Origin: Atrina japonica
Lineage: Eukaryota > Mollusca > Bivalvia > Pterioida > Pinnidae
Assembly: GCA_030159075.1 (NCBI GenBank)
Contig: BROG01000073.1
Coordinates: 379,001 to 443,000, forward strand
DNA: 64,000 nt
Reading direction: 5' to 3'
Position 1 is the stretch's first letter; each line of letters opens with the position of its first letter. Position numbers and translations under genes: made by a program. This document shows positions 54,797 through 62,167 of this stretch, piece by piece. The notes under the pieces were generated by a model. It ran no database searches. It had not been told where the DNA came from and worked only from the letters and a program-made list of their open reading frames with translations.

Positions 54797-54970
54797 GTGA
54801 TGTCATAACCGGAAGTGCGTCATTCCGGAAGTGAGGTCATACCGGAAGTGCGTCATACCGGAAGTGAAAGGTCATGTTGTCATGGCAATAAGGAGAAAGA
54901 GCCAATCGTTGAGTTTGGGGGCGTGTCTATGACCGGAAGTGGAAGGTTGTGGGGGCGGCCATCTTGGCTA
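54797..54970. promoter_or_regulatory. Dense ETS/CRE/CCAAT/YY1 promoter-like cluster
   Basis: Five CCGGAAGTG ETS sites start at 54809, 54825, 54842, 54858 and 54933, alternating with GCGTCAT half-CREs. A CCAAT box lies at 54902 and a YY1-like GCCATCTTG at about 54958. This is the composition of a strong TATA-less promoter. A GTAAGAG donor-like site at about 55213 could end a first exon. The driven transcript is not identified. It may be element or host DNA. Confidence 0.6.
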
Positions 54971-55060
54971 AGGAGCCAATGAGAGCCTTCGTTACAAGAG
55001 GTTGGGGTCACGAGAGGTCACGAGAGTTTCACGAGAAGTCAACGGGAAGAGAGAGAAATT

Positions 55061-55170
55061 GGGTTTTTCCAGTTTTGAGCTGAGAGTGAATCTATTTTTA
55101 GAACCGAAACTTTGGGTTTTTCCAGTTTTGAGCTGAGAGTGAATCTATTTTTAGAACCGAAACTTTGGGG
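55061..55170. repeat. 53-bp direct duplication
   Basis: GGGTTTTTCCAGTTTTGAGC with the following ~33 bases occurs twice in tandem. It is followed at 55198 by the palindrome GGTGGCGCCACC. Confidence 0.85.
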
Positions 55171-55309
55171 TTTTCCAGGTTTGGGAAACCAGTAGTTGGT
55201 GGCGCCACCGTCGGTAAGAGTTGTGTATCATATGCATGCGCGAGAAGCGATAGGCCGAGTTCGATTCAAGCTTGAACTAAGACTTGTACTAAGGCTTGTA
55301 GAGTGACGA

Positions 55310-55620
55310 GTATGTACAAAGGGAGATCACTCTGTATAGACTTTACAGGTGAAACAAAGGGAGATTACTCTGTATAACTTGTATGAGTAGGACTAAAGGG
55401 AGATCACTCTGTATAGACTGTATAGGTGAAACAAAGGGAGATTACTCTGTATAGACTATATAGGTGGAACAAAGGGAGATTACTCTGTATAGACTGTAGA
55501 GATGGGGAAAAGGGAGATCACTCTGTATAGACTGTGTAGGCGAAACAAAGGGAGATTACTCTGTATAGACTATAGGGTGGAACAAAAGGGATGATGACTC
55601 TTTATGGGCTGTAGGCATTA
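55310..55620. repeat. ~40-bp tandem repeat, about 8 copies
   Basis: Unit resembles AAAGGGAGATCACTCTGTAT followed by AGACTGTATAGGTGAAAC. Confidence 0.9.
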
Positions 55621-55749
55621 AACCAAAGGGGTGGGTGGGTAGCGAAACAGGAAGGTTAGGAAGGGTAGCCATCTTGGGTATGGAATCATGGGATATCTAG
55701 TTTCCAGGGACTGACTAATCTCACGGCAGGAGTGAGAACCATAGAACAT

Positions 55750-56000
55750 GAAAGTGTGTAACGTACTCAAAGTTTGTCAAAGTGATCAAGTGTGTAGCGT
55801 TCTCAAAGTTTGCAACGTGTGCAACGTTCTAAGTTATGAAGTCTCAAAGTGACACAAGTGACAAAGTGGCACAAGTAGTTTTGTGTCGTTCTCAAAGTTT
55901 GCAACGTGTGTACCGTTCTCAAAGTTTGCAGCGTGTGCAACGTTCTTAGTTATGAAGTCTCAAACGTGACACAAGTGACAAAGTGACACAAGTAGTTAAA
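55750..56000. repeat. ~125-bp duplication built from short direct repeats
   Basis: TTCTCAAAGTTTGCAACGTG and AAGTGACACAAGTGACAAAG phrases recur in two copies. Confidence 0.8.
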
Positions 56001-56409
56001 GTGTAAAGTATGAAGTTGTTCACTTACATCGTTTCAACAAGTTTTTATATTTCTTGTACTACTGTATATAAAATGAAAAAATAAACACTCACCCAGAGAG
56101 AGTTTTTCTGACGATGTTGACTCTTCGAGCTTCGGCTGCCAAATGAGCTCTCAGTAGTCTAACTAAAGTTATTCTCAAGTGTTTAATGTTACTATTTTTA
56201 GAATTGCCTCGTTTTGAATTTTTGTCCTTCTAACTAAACTTTTTCTCAAGTGTTTAATTTTACTATTTTTAGAATTGATTTCTATCTCATAATATTTGTT
56301 CAATAAAGTAAAAGAATTAACTTACTTACTACTAGACTTACCACTATAGTATAACACAACACAAAAATTGCATCGTTTCAGTTAAGGTAACTTTTCGTGT
56401 AAGTTAGGT

Positions 56410-56425
56410 GGCCCTGAAAAGGGCC
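56410..56425 (-). terminator. Histone-type mRNA 3' stem-loop
   Basis: GGCCCT-TTTC-AGGGCC on the minus strand, flanked 5' by AAAC and 3' by ACCTA, 31 bases beyond the stop of the minus-strand gene at 56456-56692. ACGAAAAG follows as a histone-downstream-element-like purine run. Exact six-pair stem and four-base loop of replication-dependent histone mRNAs. Confidence 0.9.
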
Positions 56426-56455
56426 GTTTGTTTCGGGTTGTTAAAACCCTGTGCC

Positions 56456-56692
56456 TTATAGGCAGCAGCAGCAGCACTCCCTACAGCACACCATTTTCTT
56501 TCTCTTCTCTGCTGCTGCACGGGCCTCAGCGACTTGACACCATCTCTCCAAGCCGGCCTTCTGTCTCTCGAAATATTCCCACTCTTGGGAGGCCGTCTTC
56601 AGGCTGTCCAGTATGAACTTCGGCTTACTTGCCCAAAACTTCTCGTTATCAAGAAACATAATGCTTTGCTTTGTGTTGGTTGGCTGTGCCAT
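56456..56692 (-). CDS. Small element gene 1 (78 aa), Cys-rich tail, unknown function
   Basis: Intact 78-codon ORF starting MAQPTNTKQS. The ATG is chosen because a TATA box (TATAAAAA at 56756-56749) lies 57 bases upstream and a more 5' ATG would precede the likely start site. The middle is helical and mixed-charge (KFILDSLKTASQEWEYFERQ); the tail is basic then cysteine-rich (EKRKKMVCCRECCCCCL). The stop is followed by a histone-type stem-loop. It shares a divergent ~240-bp promoter region with gene 2. Not a histone; no family recognised. The basic/Cys tail could bind nucleic acid or form disulfides, which is inference only. Confidence 0.7.
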   Translation of the reverse strand: MAQPTNTKQSIMFLDNEKFWASKPKFILDSLKTASQEWEYFERQKAGLERWCQVAEARAAAEKRKKMVCCRECCCCCL

Positions 56693-56748
56693 CTTCGTTT
56701 TTGTTGTGTCTTCTGGAATGAAGCGCAGTGAAATGAGACGCGCACGGC

Positions 56749-56756
56749 TTTTTATA
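56749..56756 (-). promoter_or_regulatory. TATA box of small gene 1
   Basis: TATAAAAA, 57 bases upstream of the ATG. The divergent region also has a CCAAT motif (ACCAATG at about 56844). Confidence 0.7.
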
Positions 56757-56934
56757 TGAGCAGTATAGTGCACGCGACGTACTCCGTCTCGTCAACTTTG
56801 ACCTCTTTGATGATTGCTCTATGTATCGTTGGCAACGTGATTCCACCAATGAAAACGTCAAGAGTGATAGACGCCTAGGAGAAATCAGTCTAAGAGTGAA
56901 TAAAAATAAAAAATGTCAAACATGGGCGTATACT

Positions 56935-57184
56935 ATGGAGTACACTATGGAACAAGAAATCGAACCTGTTCTAATCGAGCCTGTATATGATACTAGGCAG
57001 ATTATTCGTGATACTAAAGATAAGTTACGAAAGATTGATCTGAACTTTCATCAGGGAAAAAGAAGATGTTCGCCTGAGACGATTTGTACTTCTCAATTCT
57101 GTTTTACGGTTTGGTAGAGAAGAGAGAAAACGTAAGCAGATGGATGAGAAGTGTTTGCCGTTTAAAAAGAGATTCTGTACATGA
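56935..57184 (+). pseudogene. Small element gene 2, basic tail, frameshifted
   Basis: Starts MEYTMEQEIEPVLIEPVYDT at 56935. The frame continues in the +1 register after the A run at about 57056-57060, where one base appears extra, and then ends at TGA 57182-57184 with a basic tail (LPFKKRFCT). The tail closely resembles the end of gene 3. A histone-type stem-loop follows 26 bases after that stop. Without the shift the ORF would stop at 57117. Function unknown; an indel, an assembly error or programmed shifting are all possible. Confidence 0.55.
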
Positions 57185-57210
57185 ATCATGGCAGATATGC
57201 CAAAAACAAC

Positions 57211-57226
57211 GGTCCTTTTCAGGACC
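57211..57226 (+). terminator. Histone-type mRNA 3' stem-loop (covariant)
   Basis: GGTCCT-TTTC-AGGACC. The third pair is T-A instead of the C-G in the other three copies, a compensatory change that supports selection on the stem. Followed by ACTTA and a purine run (ACGAGAAGAAACC) like a histone downstream element. Confidence 0.9.
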
Positions 57227-57426
57227 ACTTATATCTTACGAGAAGAAACCTTAAAACTGAATGTGCAGTGTATATAATAAAATGAGTTATAGGGTTTATG
57301 AGACAATTAAATGAGTTATAGGGTTTATAACACAATAAAATGAGTAACAGGGTTTATGTTTTATACAGTAGTAGTAGATGTAACATATCTCAATACAGTT
57401 TAGATTACTTTTCTAATGAGTTGGGT

Positions 57427-57442
57427 GGCCCTGAAAAGGGCC
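57427..57442 (-). terminator. Histone-type mRNA 3' stem-loop
   Basis: GGCCCT-TTTC-AGGGCC on the minus strand with 3' flank ACCCA, the animal histone consensus flank, then AGAAAAG. It lies 14 bases beyond the stop of small gene 3. Confidence 0.92.
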
Positions 57443-57455
57443 GTTAGTTAGGTAA

Positions 57456-57818
57456 CTAATATTGACAGTAACATCTTCTCTTTTTCAGAGGTAAACGGCG
57501 TTCTGCTTCCAGTAGATCATTTGTCTTTCTCTTGATCGTCATGATGATCGGTATCTGTAGTTGACGAAAACTAGCTCTAATCTGTTTTCTAGTAGAAACA
57601 TACTGAGCTGACAAATACTCTAAGCCCTGTCGGTACTGAGCCCTGTCGAGTTGATCTCCGACTTTCTGCGAGGTTTGCTGATGTTTCAGTTGCCTCCATC
57701 TCAGATTCAGTTTCGTCAGTAGACTCTGATAGTAACGATTACACTTCATGGTACGCCAATTGGTCTTCTGTTGTAACAGAATAATTTTGTAAATAGCTTC
57801 TGTATAGATACTCTCCAT
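57456..57818 (-). CDS. Small element gene 3 (120 aa), basic, unknown function
   Basis: Intact 120-codon ORF starting MESIYTEAIYKI. Strongly basic and Gln/Arg/Lys-rich, largely helical by composition, ending LPLKKRRCYCQY. The LP-x-KKR-x-C tail is shared with gene 2. It sits only 119 bases from the divergent gene 4; the shared region holds the CRE palindrome at about 57886-57899. A histone-type stem-loop follows the stop. Basic size and composition are histone-like, but no histone-fold signature is recognisable. A DNA-condensing or virion core role would fit, as inference only. Confidence 0.72.
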   Translation of the reverse strand: MESIYTEAIYKIILLQQKTNWRTMKCNRYYQSLLTKLNLRWRQLKHQQTSQKVGDQLDRAQYRQGLEYLSAQYVSTRKQIRASFRQLQIPIIMTIKRKTNDLLEAERRLPLKKRRCYCQY

Positions 57819-57885
57819 TTTGGTTTTTGTTTTTCACTAAGCGATGTTCAACAAGAAGGAGAAGAAGAAACGCTCACGCGACGTG

Positions 57886-57899
57886 TGACGTCACACCCT
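57886..57899. promoter_or_regulatory. CRE/ATF palindrome in divergent promoter
   Basis: GTGTGACGTCACAC, a perfect 14-bp palindrome containing TGACGTCA, midway between small genes 3 and 4. No TATA box is obvious for either gene. Confidence 0.75.
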
Positions 57900-57937
57900 G
57901 CCGAGCATGTCTCAGAGTCTATAGTCATTGTTTCATC

Positions 57938-58135
57938 ATGGCTGACTGTGTAACCATGTGGGGCGAAGTACAAGACAAAGAAGAATGGCTTATATGTGCC
58001 GATACAGTCGGAAGAAAGGTGGGCTGGTTATCGAATATCGACGAATGGATTGAGCTCGTGAAGCTTGAAAAAAAGAAAAAGAGAAAGACGGCAGAGAAAA
58101 ACGGACAAAAATGCTTTTTATGCCATGGCATATAA
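57938..58135 (+). CDS. Small element gene 4 (65 aa), unknown function
   Basis: Intact 65-codon ORF beginning MADCVTMWGEVQDKEEWLIC. Start chosen as the ATG nearest the divergent promoter; a longer ORF to 57827 would overlap the CRE region. Trp-rich N-terminal half, then LEKKKKRKTAEKNGQKCF and a CxxC-H end. A histone-type stem-loop lies 20 bases past the stop. Not a histone; no family recognised. Confidence 0.65.
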   Translation: MADCVTMWGEVQDKEEWLICADTVGRKVGWLSNIDEWIELVKLEKKKKRKTAEKNGQKCFLCHGI

Positions 58136-58155
58136 AGCCTAAAACACAAAAAAAC

Positions 58156-58171
58156 GGCCCTTTTCAGGGCC
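58156..58171 (+). terminator. Histone-type mRNA 3' stem-loop
   Basis: GGCCCT-TTTC-AGGGCC with 5' AAAAC and 3' ACCTA, then ACGAAAAGAAACC resembling a histone downstream element. Confidence 0.92.
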
Positions 58172-58199
58172 ACCTAACTTTTACGAAAAGAAACCTATG

Positions 58200-58530
58200 A
58201 CTGATTAGAGCAGTAATAAAACATAGATCCTTTGTATACCCTATCTCTTTCTCTGTATCTCACTCTAAGTGTTACACTTTTACTCTTGATCTCCTTCTAC
58301 TCATAGTTTTGTAGTTTTGTTTTTTACATTAGATCACTCCTTTATGTCTACCTTGTAGATACTAGAGCAAAACTCTAAGTGTACTCTTAGTGTACACCTT
58401 ATACCCAGTAGGTTTAAACTCTAAGTGTACTCTAAACGTGTACACCTTTTAGTCATAAATACACAAACACCAGATCAAATTTTAATAAGTTTAATGCCCC
58501 GCTAAAAACCTTTTTAGATAGTCAACAGAG
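58200..58530. repeat. Non-coding region with AAGTGTAC repeats
   Basis: CTCTAAGTGTACTCTTAGTG and related phrases with GTGTACACC palindromes recur about 58368-58450. No gene seen. Confidence 0.6.
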
Positions 58531-58539
58531 GATTAGGGC

Positions 58540-58770
58540 CGTCCCTCTGTGACTATGTACAATACATAAGCATGAACTATGAGAACATTAACTATCAGAA
58601 CATTAATTATGAGAATACTGATTCACTTTCTGTGACTATGTACATTACATAAGCATGAACTATGAGAACATTAACTATGAGAACATTAACTTTGAGAACA
58701 CTGATTCACTTTCTGTGACTATGTACAATACATAAACTATGAGAACATTCACTTTGAAAACATTAACTTC
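58540..58770. repeat. ~80-bp tandem repeat, 3 copies
   Basis: CTGTGACTATGTACAATACA with following ATGAGAACATTAACT motifs recurs at about 58547, 58628 and 58714. It lies downstream of the zinc-knuckle gene. Confidence 0.85.
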
Positions 58771-58933
58771 ATGTTAAAACGTTCATCACAAAACTTTGAG
58801 TCACTTTGTCTAACTACTACGGTTGATCTTGCCCATACAGCACGGAGCAAAAGAACGTCAGCTTTTGTCCTAGATCGGTCGGTTCGGATTCCTTGACGCT
58901 GTGACACTAAACGTATTTACACGATAAACAGTA

Positions 58934-59527
58934 CTAAATGATAATCACTGCTGTTCGGTTTCCACTTTCCCTTTCTTGGTGGCTTTGCCTCCCTTCTTGA
59001 GCATCAAGTGAGAGTTTACGTTTGACCCCTGTTGAAGTCTGTTCGGGACATTCATAAGCCCAATGACCTGACTGATGACATTTATAACACTGGTCCGATT
59101 GACGAGATCGATTTTCTACATTGTTCTCAGGCTCTACTCTTACTGATGTTGTTGCTGTTGTTGTTGCCGTTCCGTTATTCTTAGGACATCTAGGAGACCA
59201 ATGTCCAATTTCACCACAAATGAAACAAGGATGAGTCTGTGGCGTAGGCTTATATTCGTACCCCATATAGGATGTTCTGACTCCTGGTTGTACGTTATCC
59301 TTTAATTCTTTCAGAGTAGTTGTAATAGTCGTGAGTTCTTCCCTCATTTTCTGTAATGTGGATAGCAAGGCATCACGTAACATTCCCTGGGTCGCATCAT
59401 TTTCTTGTTTTTCTTGCAACTGGTCTAAAGTTTTGAGAACTTCATCAAACTCATCGGCCCCTTCTAGGTAAGGTGTACAATTAGGTGAATAATTTGGGTG
59501 CGTCTGTGACAAGCCTGGATAACTCAT
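58934..59527 (-). CDS. Protein with two CCHC zinc knuckles (197 aa)
   Basis: Intact ORF. The start is ATG 59527 (MSYPGLSQTHPNYSPN); the open frame extends upstream but without another ATG. A TATA box (TATAAAG, 59580-59574) lies 47 bases before it. The central part is coiled coil (about residues 35-80: LDQLQEKQEN, LQKMREELTTITTTLKEL). Two CX2CX4HX4C knuckles follow, CFICGEIGHWSPRC and CYKCHQSGHWAYEC, as in retroviral nucleocapsids and CNBP. They would bind single-stranded nucleic acid. The tail is polar. Knuckle proteins next to PolB suggest a nucleic-acid-binding virion or replication accessory protein; the exact role is unknown. Confidence 0.75.
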   Translation of the reverse strand: MSYPGLSQTHPNYSPNCTPYLEGADEFDEVLKTLDQLQEKQENDATQGMLRDALLSTLQKMREELTTITTTLKELKDNVQPGVRTSYMGYEYKPTPQTHPCFICGEIGHWSPRCPKNNGTATTTATTSVRVEPENNVENRSRQSDQCYKCHQSGHWAYECPEQTSTGVKRKLSLDAQEGRQSHQERESGNRTAVIII

Positions 59528-59573
59528 GTTGATGACTGATTCAAATGATGTTTGGTCACTGCACTTCACTTTA

Positions 59574-59580
59574 CTTTATA
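59574..59580 (-). promoter_or_regulatory. TATA box of zinc-knuckle gene
   Basis: TATAAAG, 47 bases before the ATG. Confidence 0.65.
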
Positions 59581-59684
59581 GCCGTTCTTTTTCTTCTTAT
59601 TCTATATTTAGACTCGTTCCCGTCAGCCACTTGGATGTTTCCAGAAGGGAGGCTCCACACAGGGTTTTTTGTTTTTTGTTATGT

Positions 59685-60235
59685 TTATATCATCAATTGA
59701 CTGAAAGCACAATCTTTAGACCAACGTCGATGTTCTGTAAAAGCATTATCGCTCCATTCCCAATCTTTTAAACAGATGCCACAAGAAAAACACTGAACGT
59801 GGTCACACTGTTCCCTAAATACACAAATCCTGCTCTGGCTAATTCTGTCTGTTTAGGTCCCGGTAGATATTTGGGCCAATGATCTTTAAACGTCAGGTAC
59901 CTGGATTCATACGTACAAAAATTAGGCAAGGCTAAAGGTATTCTTAATTCCTGATGAAACGATAACCCTCTGACGGTAGCAGGTCTTAGTTTAAAAGTGG
60001 TCGACACACCTTGTCTCCTTTCGGTAGGTGGAGTCCTTGTCACTTCTATCAGATTAACTCTCGGTACGCTATCCACTTCAACCCGATGAGTTGGTGGTAC
60101 ACTATCTACTTCTACTCGATGAACTCGTGGTACACTATCCATCATGTCTCGGTTCGTGGGAGCACTATCCGTGACGATCTGACTAGCATCCATTGTCGAT
60201 GAAAATAAAGTTTCCATACTTGATGTTCTTTCCAT
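59685..60235 (-). pseudogene. BIR-domain (IAP-like) gene with one frameshift
   Basis: Start chosen at ATG 60235, 44 bases after TATAAAAA (60286-60279); an upstream ATG at 60268 is too near the TATA. The N-terminal half has a repeated DSVPxxxRVEV motif (three to four copies) and is probably disordered. Then comes the first half of a BIR domain (Arg, TF, WP, ELARAGF, YLG). The second half is in another frame after the G run at 59813-59815, where one base seems missing. It has the exact C-x2-C-x16-H-x6-C zinc-ligand spacing, from about 59792 to 59709. BIR proteins inhibit caspases or regulate cell death and occur in several DNA viruses. Most likely a captured IAP gene, now broken. Confidence 0.72.
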
Positions 60236-60278
60236 CGTGTCTGAGAGTGAATGGTTCCTGATGTGCATTCTCACTCCC

Positions 60279-60286
60279 TTTTTATA
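60279..60286 (-). promoter_or_regulatory. TATA box of BIR gene
   Basis: TATAAAAA, 44 bases before the chosen ATG. Confidence 0.65.
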
Positions 60287-60324
60287 AGGTCCATAAAATC
60301 TATTTTTAGATCAGAACTAAAAAA

Positions 60325-60925
60325 TCATATTTTTCTACGTTTTTTGTCCTGAAACACAAATTGTATCATCGGTACGTCTACATGATGACCAAAAGGATCC
60401 CATGCTACTGGTCGTTGTTCTTTATGCACATGATACATCATACCTGCTCGATTGCCATTATTATCATTTAATTGTAAATGAAAAGTGTCACCGTACATGG
60501 GGAGACTGACGACAATCGCTTAAAAACCATTGTCGTAGAAACATTAAAATATCATGAGGTATTTCTTCCTGTTCTACTTTTCGTGGTCGTCCCCCCTTTT
60601 CACTCCTTCCCTCTGTCCTTCTTCTTCTCTTTGTTCTTTTGTTCTCTCTACGGATACTTTGCGTGGACGTCCCCCTCTTTCTTTTTCATTCTTTGTTCTT
60701 TTCCTTCTTCATCTCTCTGTCCTTCTGACTTTTTCTCTCCTTCTATCTTTTCCTGTCCTTTCCATCGTTTTCCCCTATTCTTTCTCTCTGTTTCTCTTCT
60801 TCTCTCTGTTTCTCTTCTCTCTGTTTCTCTTCTCTCTGTTTCTCCCCTTTCCACCCCTTTCGTCTTTTCATATCTTCTTTTCTCGCGTCTTTAGTCATGT
60901 CATTTTCTCTTTTCGTTGGATTCAT
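60325..60925 (-). pseudogene. Charged low-complexity gene with AT-hook-like motifs, frameshifted
   Basis: Starts MNPTKRENDMTKDARKED and runs into Lys/Arg/Glu-rich repeats (EEKQREEKQREE). Two GGRPRKV motifs, matching the GRPRK core of AT-hooks, lie at about 60672-60655 and 60592-60575 but in different frames. At least two frame changes are therefore needed to reach the end, a conserved-looking WDPFGHHVDVPMIQF segment and a basic tail stopping at 60325. A DNA-binding architectural role is suggested only by the AT-hooks. The plus-strand ORFs here are shadows of the pyrimidine-rich complement. Confidence 0.5.
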
Positions 60926-61001
60926 ATTGATAAATAATACAAGATGTGAACACGATGACTCTCGGTCATCAACTGACCCAAGTCCTGTGTTGCACTTCAT
61001 T

Positions 61002-62040
61002 TTAAATGACACGACGAAAATGAAGTTTGGCAATCACTTTTCCTCCTAGAAAATGAATTTTACGTCCCATGGTCATCTCTCAATTGTATTTCGATGGTAT
61101 CAAAATACTTTTTATTTAAACCCACATAATTGTAATGAAAAGGTTCCCAATGTTGATGATTGAGCGATTGACCCGTTTTTTGAAAAGGGACCACACGTAA
61201 TAACGGTAACGATTGTGAACCTACAATTTGACTTTCGGCAATGTTACTGTAGACATAGATACCACTCATACCAATATTTAAATCGGGTGGATACTTTGGC
61301 ATGTGTGTAACATCGATCCATTTAGTCATCTCCTCATTCATGTCAACGGCTTCAAAGCCAAGTTTATAACCTAGTGACTTGGAAACGTATTAAAAAAGGG
61401 AACGGAATAGATGGATCGGCCTTTAAACTCAATCATGAATCGATCAAAAGCTTCGTCATATCTGAATTTAATAGTATTTTTTATGAGAGAGATCTTCGAT
61501 CCCATCAATGACATATTGAAAGGCTCTAGAAAAACCAACTTTCATCTCTTCTATTAAAGCAGCAGGAGACGCATAAAGCCCCGAACGAAATTTAAGTCTC
61601 CAAATACTTCCTACAAAAGCGATCCCCCGATTTCGTATCAGTTTTAGAGATGACATGATCAAATTGGGGATCATCTAACGAGACGTGTTTCTTTATCAAT
61701 TCTACAGTAAAACGTTCATGTTGACGATATTTCATTTCCTTTTTTCTTAGGATACGTAGAGGGGTCCTGGGGACTTTTTAGGTGTCACGACGGATTCCAA
61801 AGGAACGTGAAGGGGAACCAGGACATCTATGTAATTCTCATCGGATGTTATCGATTCTATTAAGTTGGGGAAGATCAATTCACTCAACGCTACTTCCCAC
61901 TCACTATCCATCATACTTAAAGCTTGAGGTAAATGAGTTTTGAATTCTGTTAAGGTATTATCGGGAAAGACTTTTAAACTAGCATCGCTAGGTAAAGTCA
62001 TGTAAAAACTACCATGATCTTTAGAATCGAGAGTCGCCAT
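61002..62040 (-). pseudogene. PolB-associated element gene (possible virion protein), frameshifted
   Basis: Starts MATLDSKDHGSFYMTLPSD at 62040, 60 bases after TATAAAA (62106-62100). Conserved-looking blocks include EWEVALSELIFPNL and MSGIYVYSNIAESQIVG with SQSLPLLRVVPF. The last is FDTIEIQLRDD followed in another frame by GGKVIAKLHFRR to the stop at 61002. At least three frame changes split it (near 61747, 61468-61400 and 61060). I associate this family of about 350 residues with PolB-bearing elements in invertebrates; its role, perhaps structural, is not established to my knowledge. Confidence 0.6.
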
Positions 62041-62099
62041 GATGCGTGTACTTGAGATCCAACTGTATCAATGAACCCCCTACCCTTCACTGTCTTCTG

Positions 62100-62106
62100 T
62101 TTTATA
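62100..62106 (-). promoter_or_regulatory. TATA box between PolB and the next gene
   Basis: TATAAAA, 60 bases before the ATG at 62040 and about 62 bases after the polymerase stop. Confidence 0.65.
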
Positions 62107-62167
62107 TCATCAACACCAACACCAAAGTCAAGTTTCATACATTTTATTACTCAAAAACAAAACTTAT

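Noticed and set aside
57827..57937. N-terminal extension of small gene 4
   Set aside because: Would run through the divergent CRE promoter region and has an Arg-run composition unlike the rest; the ATG at 57938 fits the promoter better.
56410..58171. A true core histone gene cluster
   Set aside because: Hairpins and layout match, but none of the four reading frames has H2A, H2B, H3 or H4 motifs in any frame I read.
60478..60937. Plus-strand Ser/Phe/Leu-rich ORFs
   Set aside because: Complement of the purine-rich charged repeat gene on the minus strand; no start context or conserved motif.
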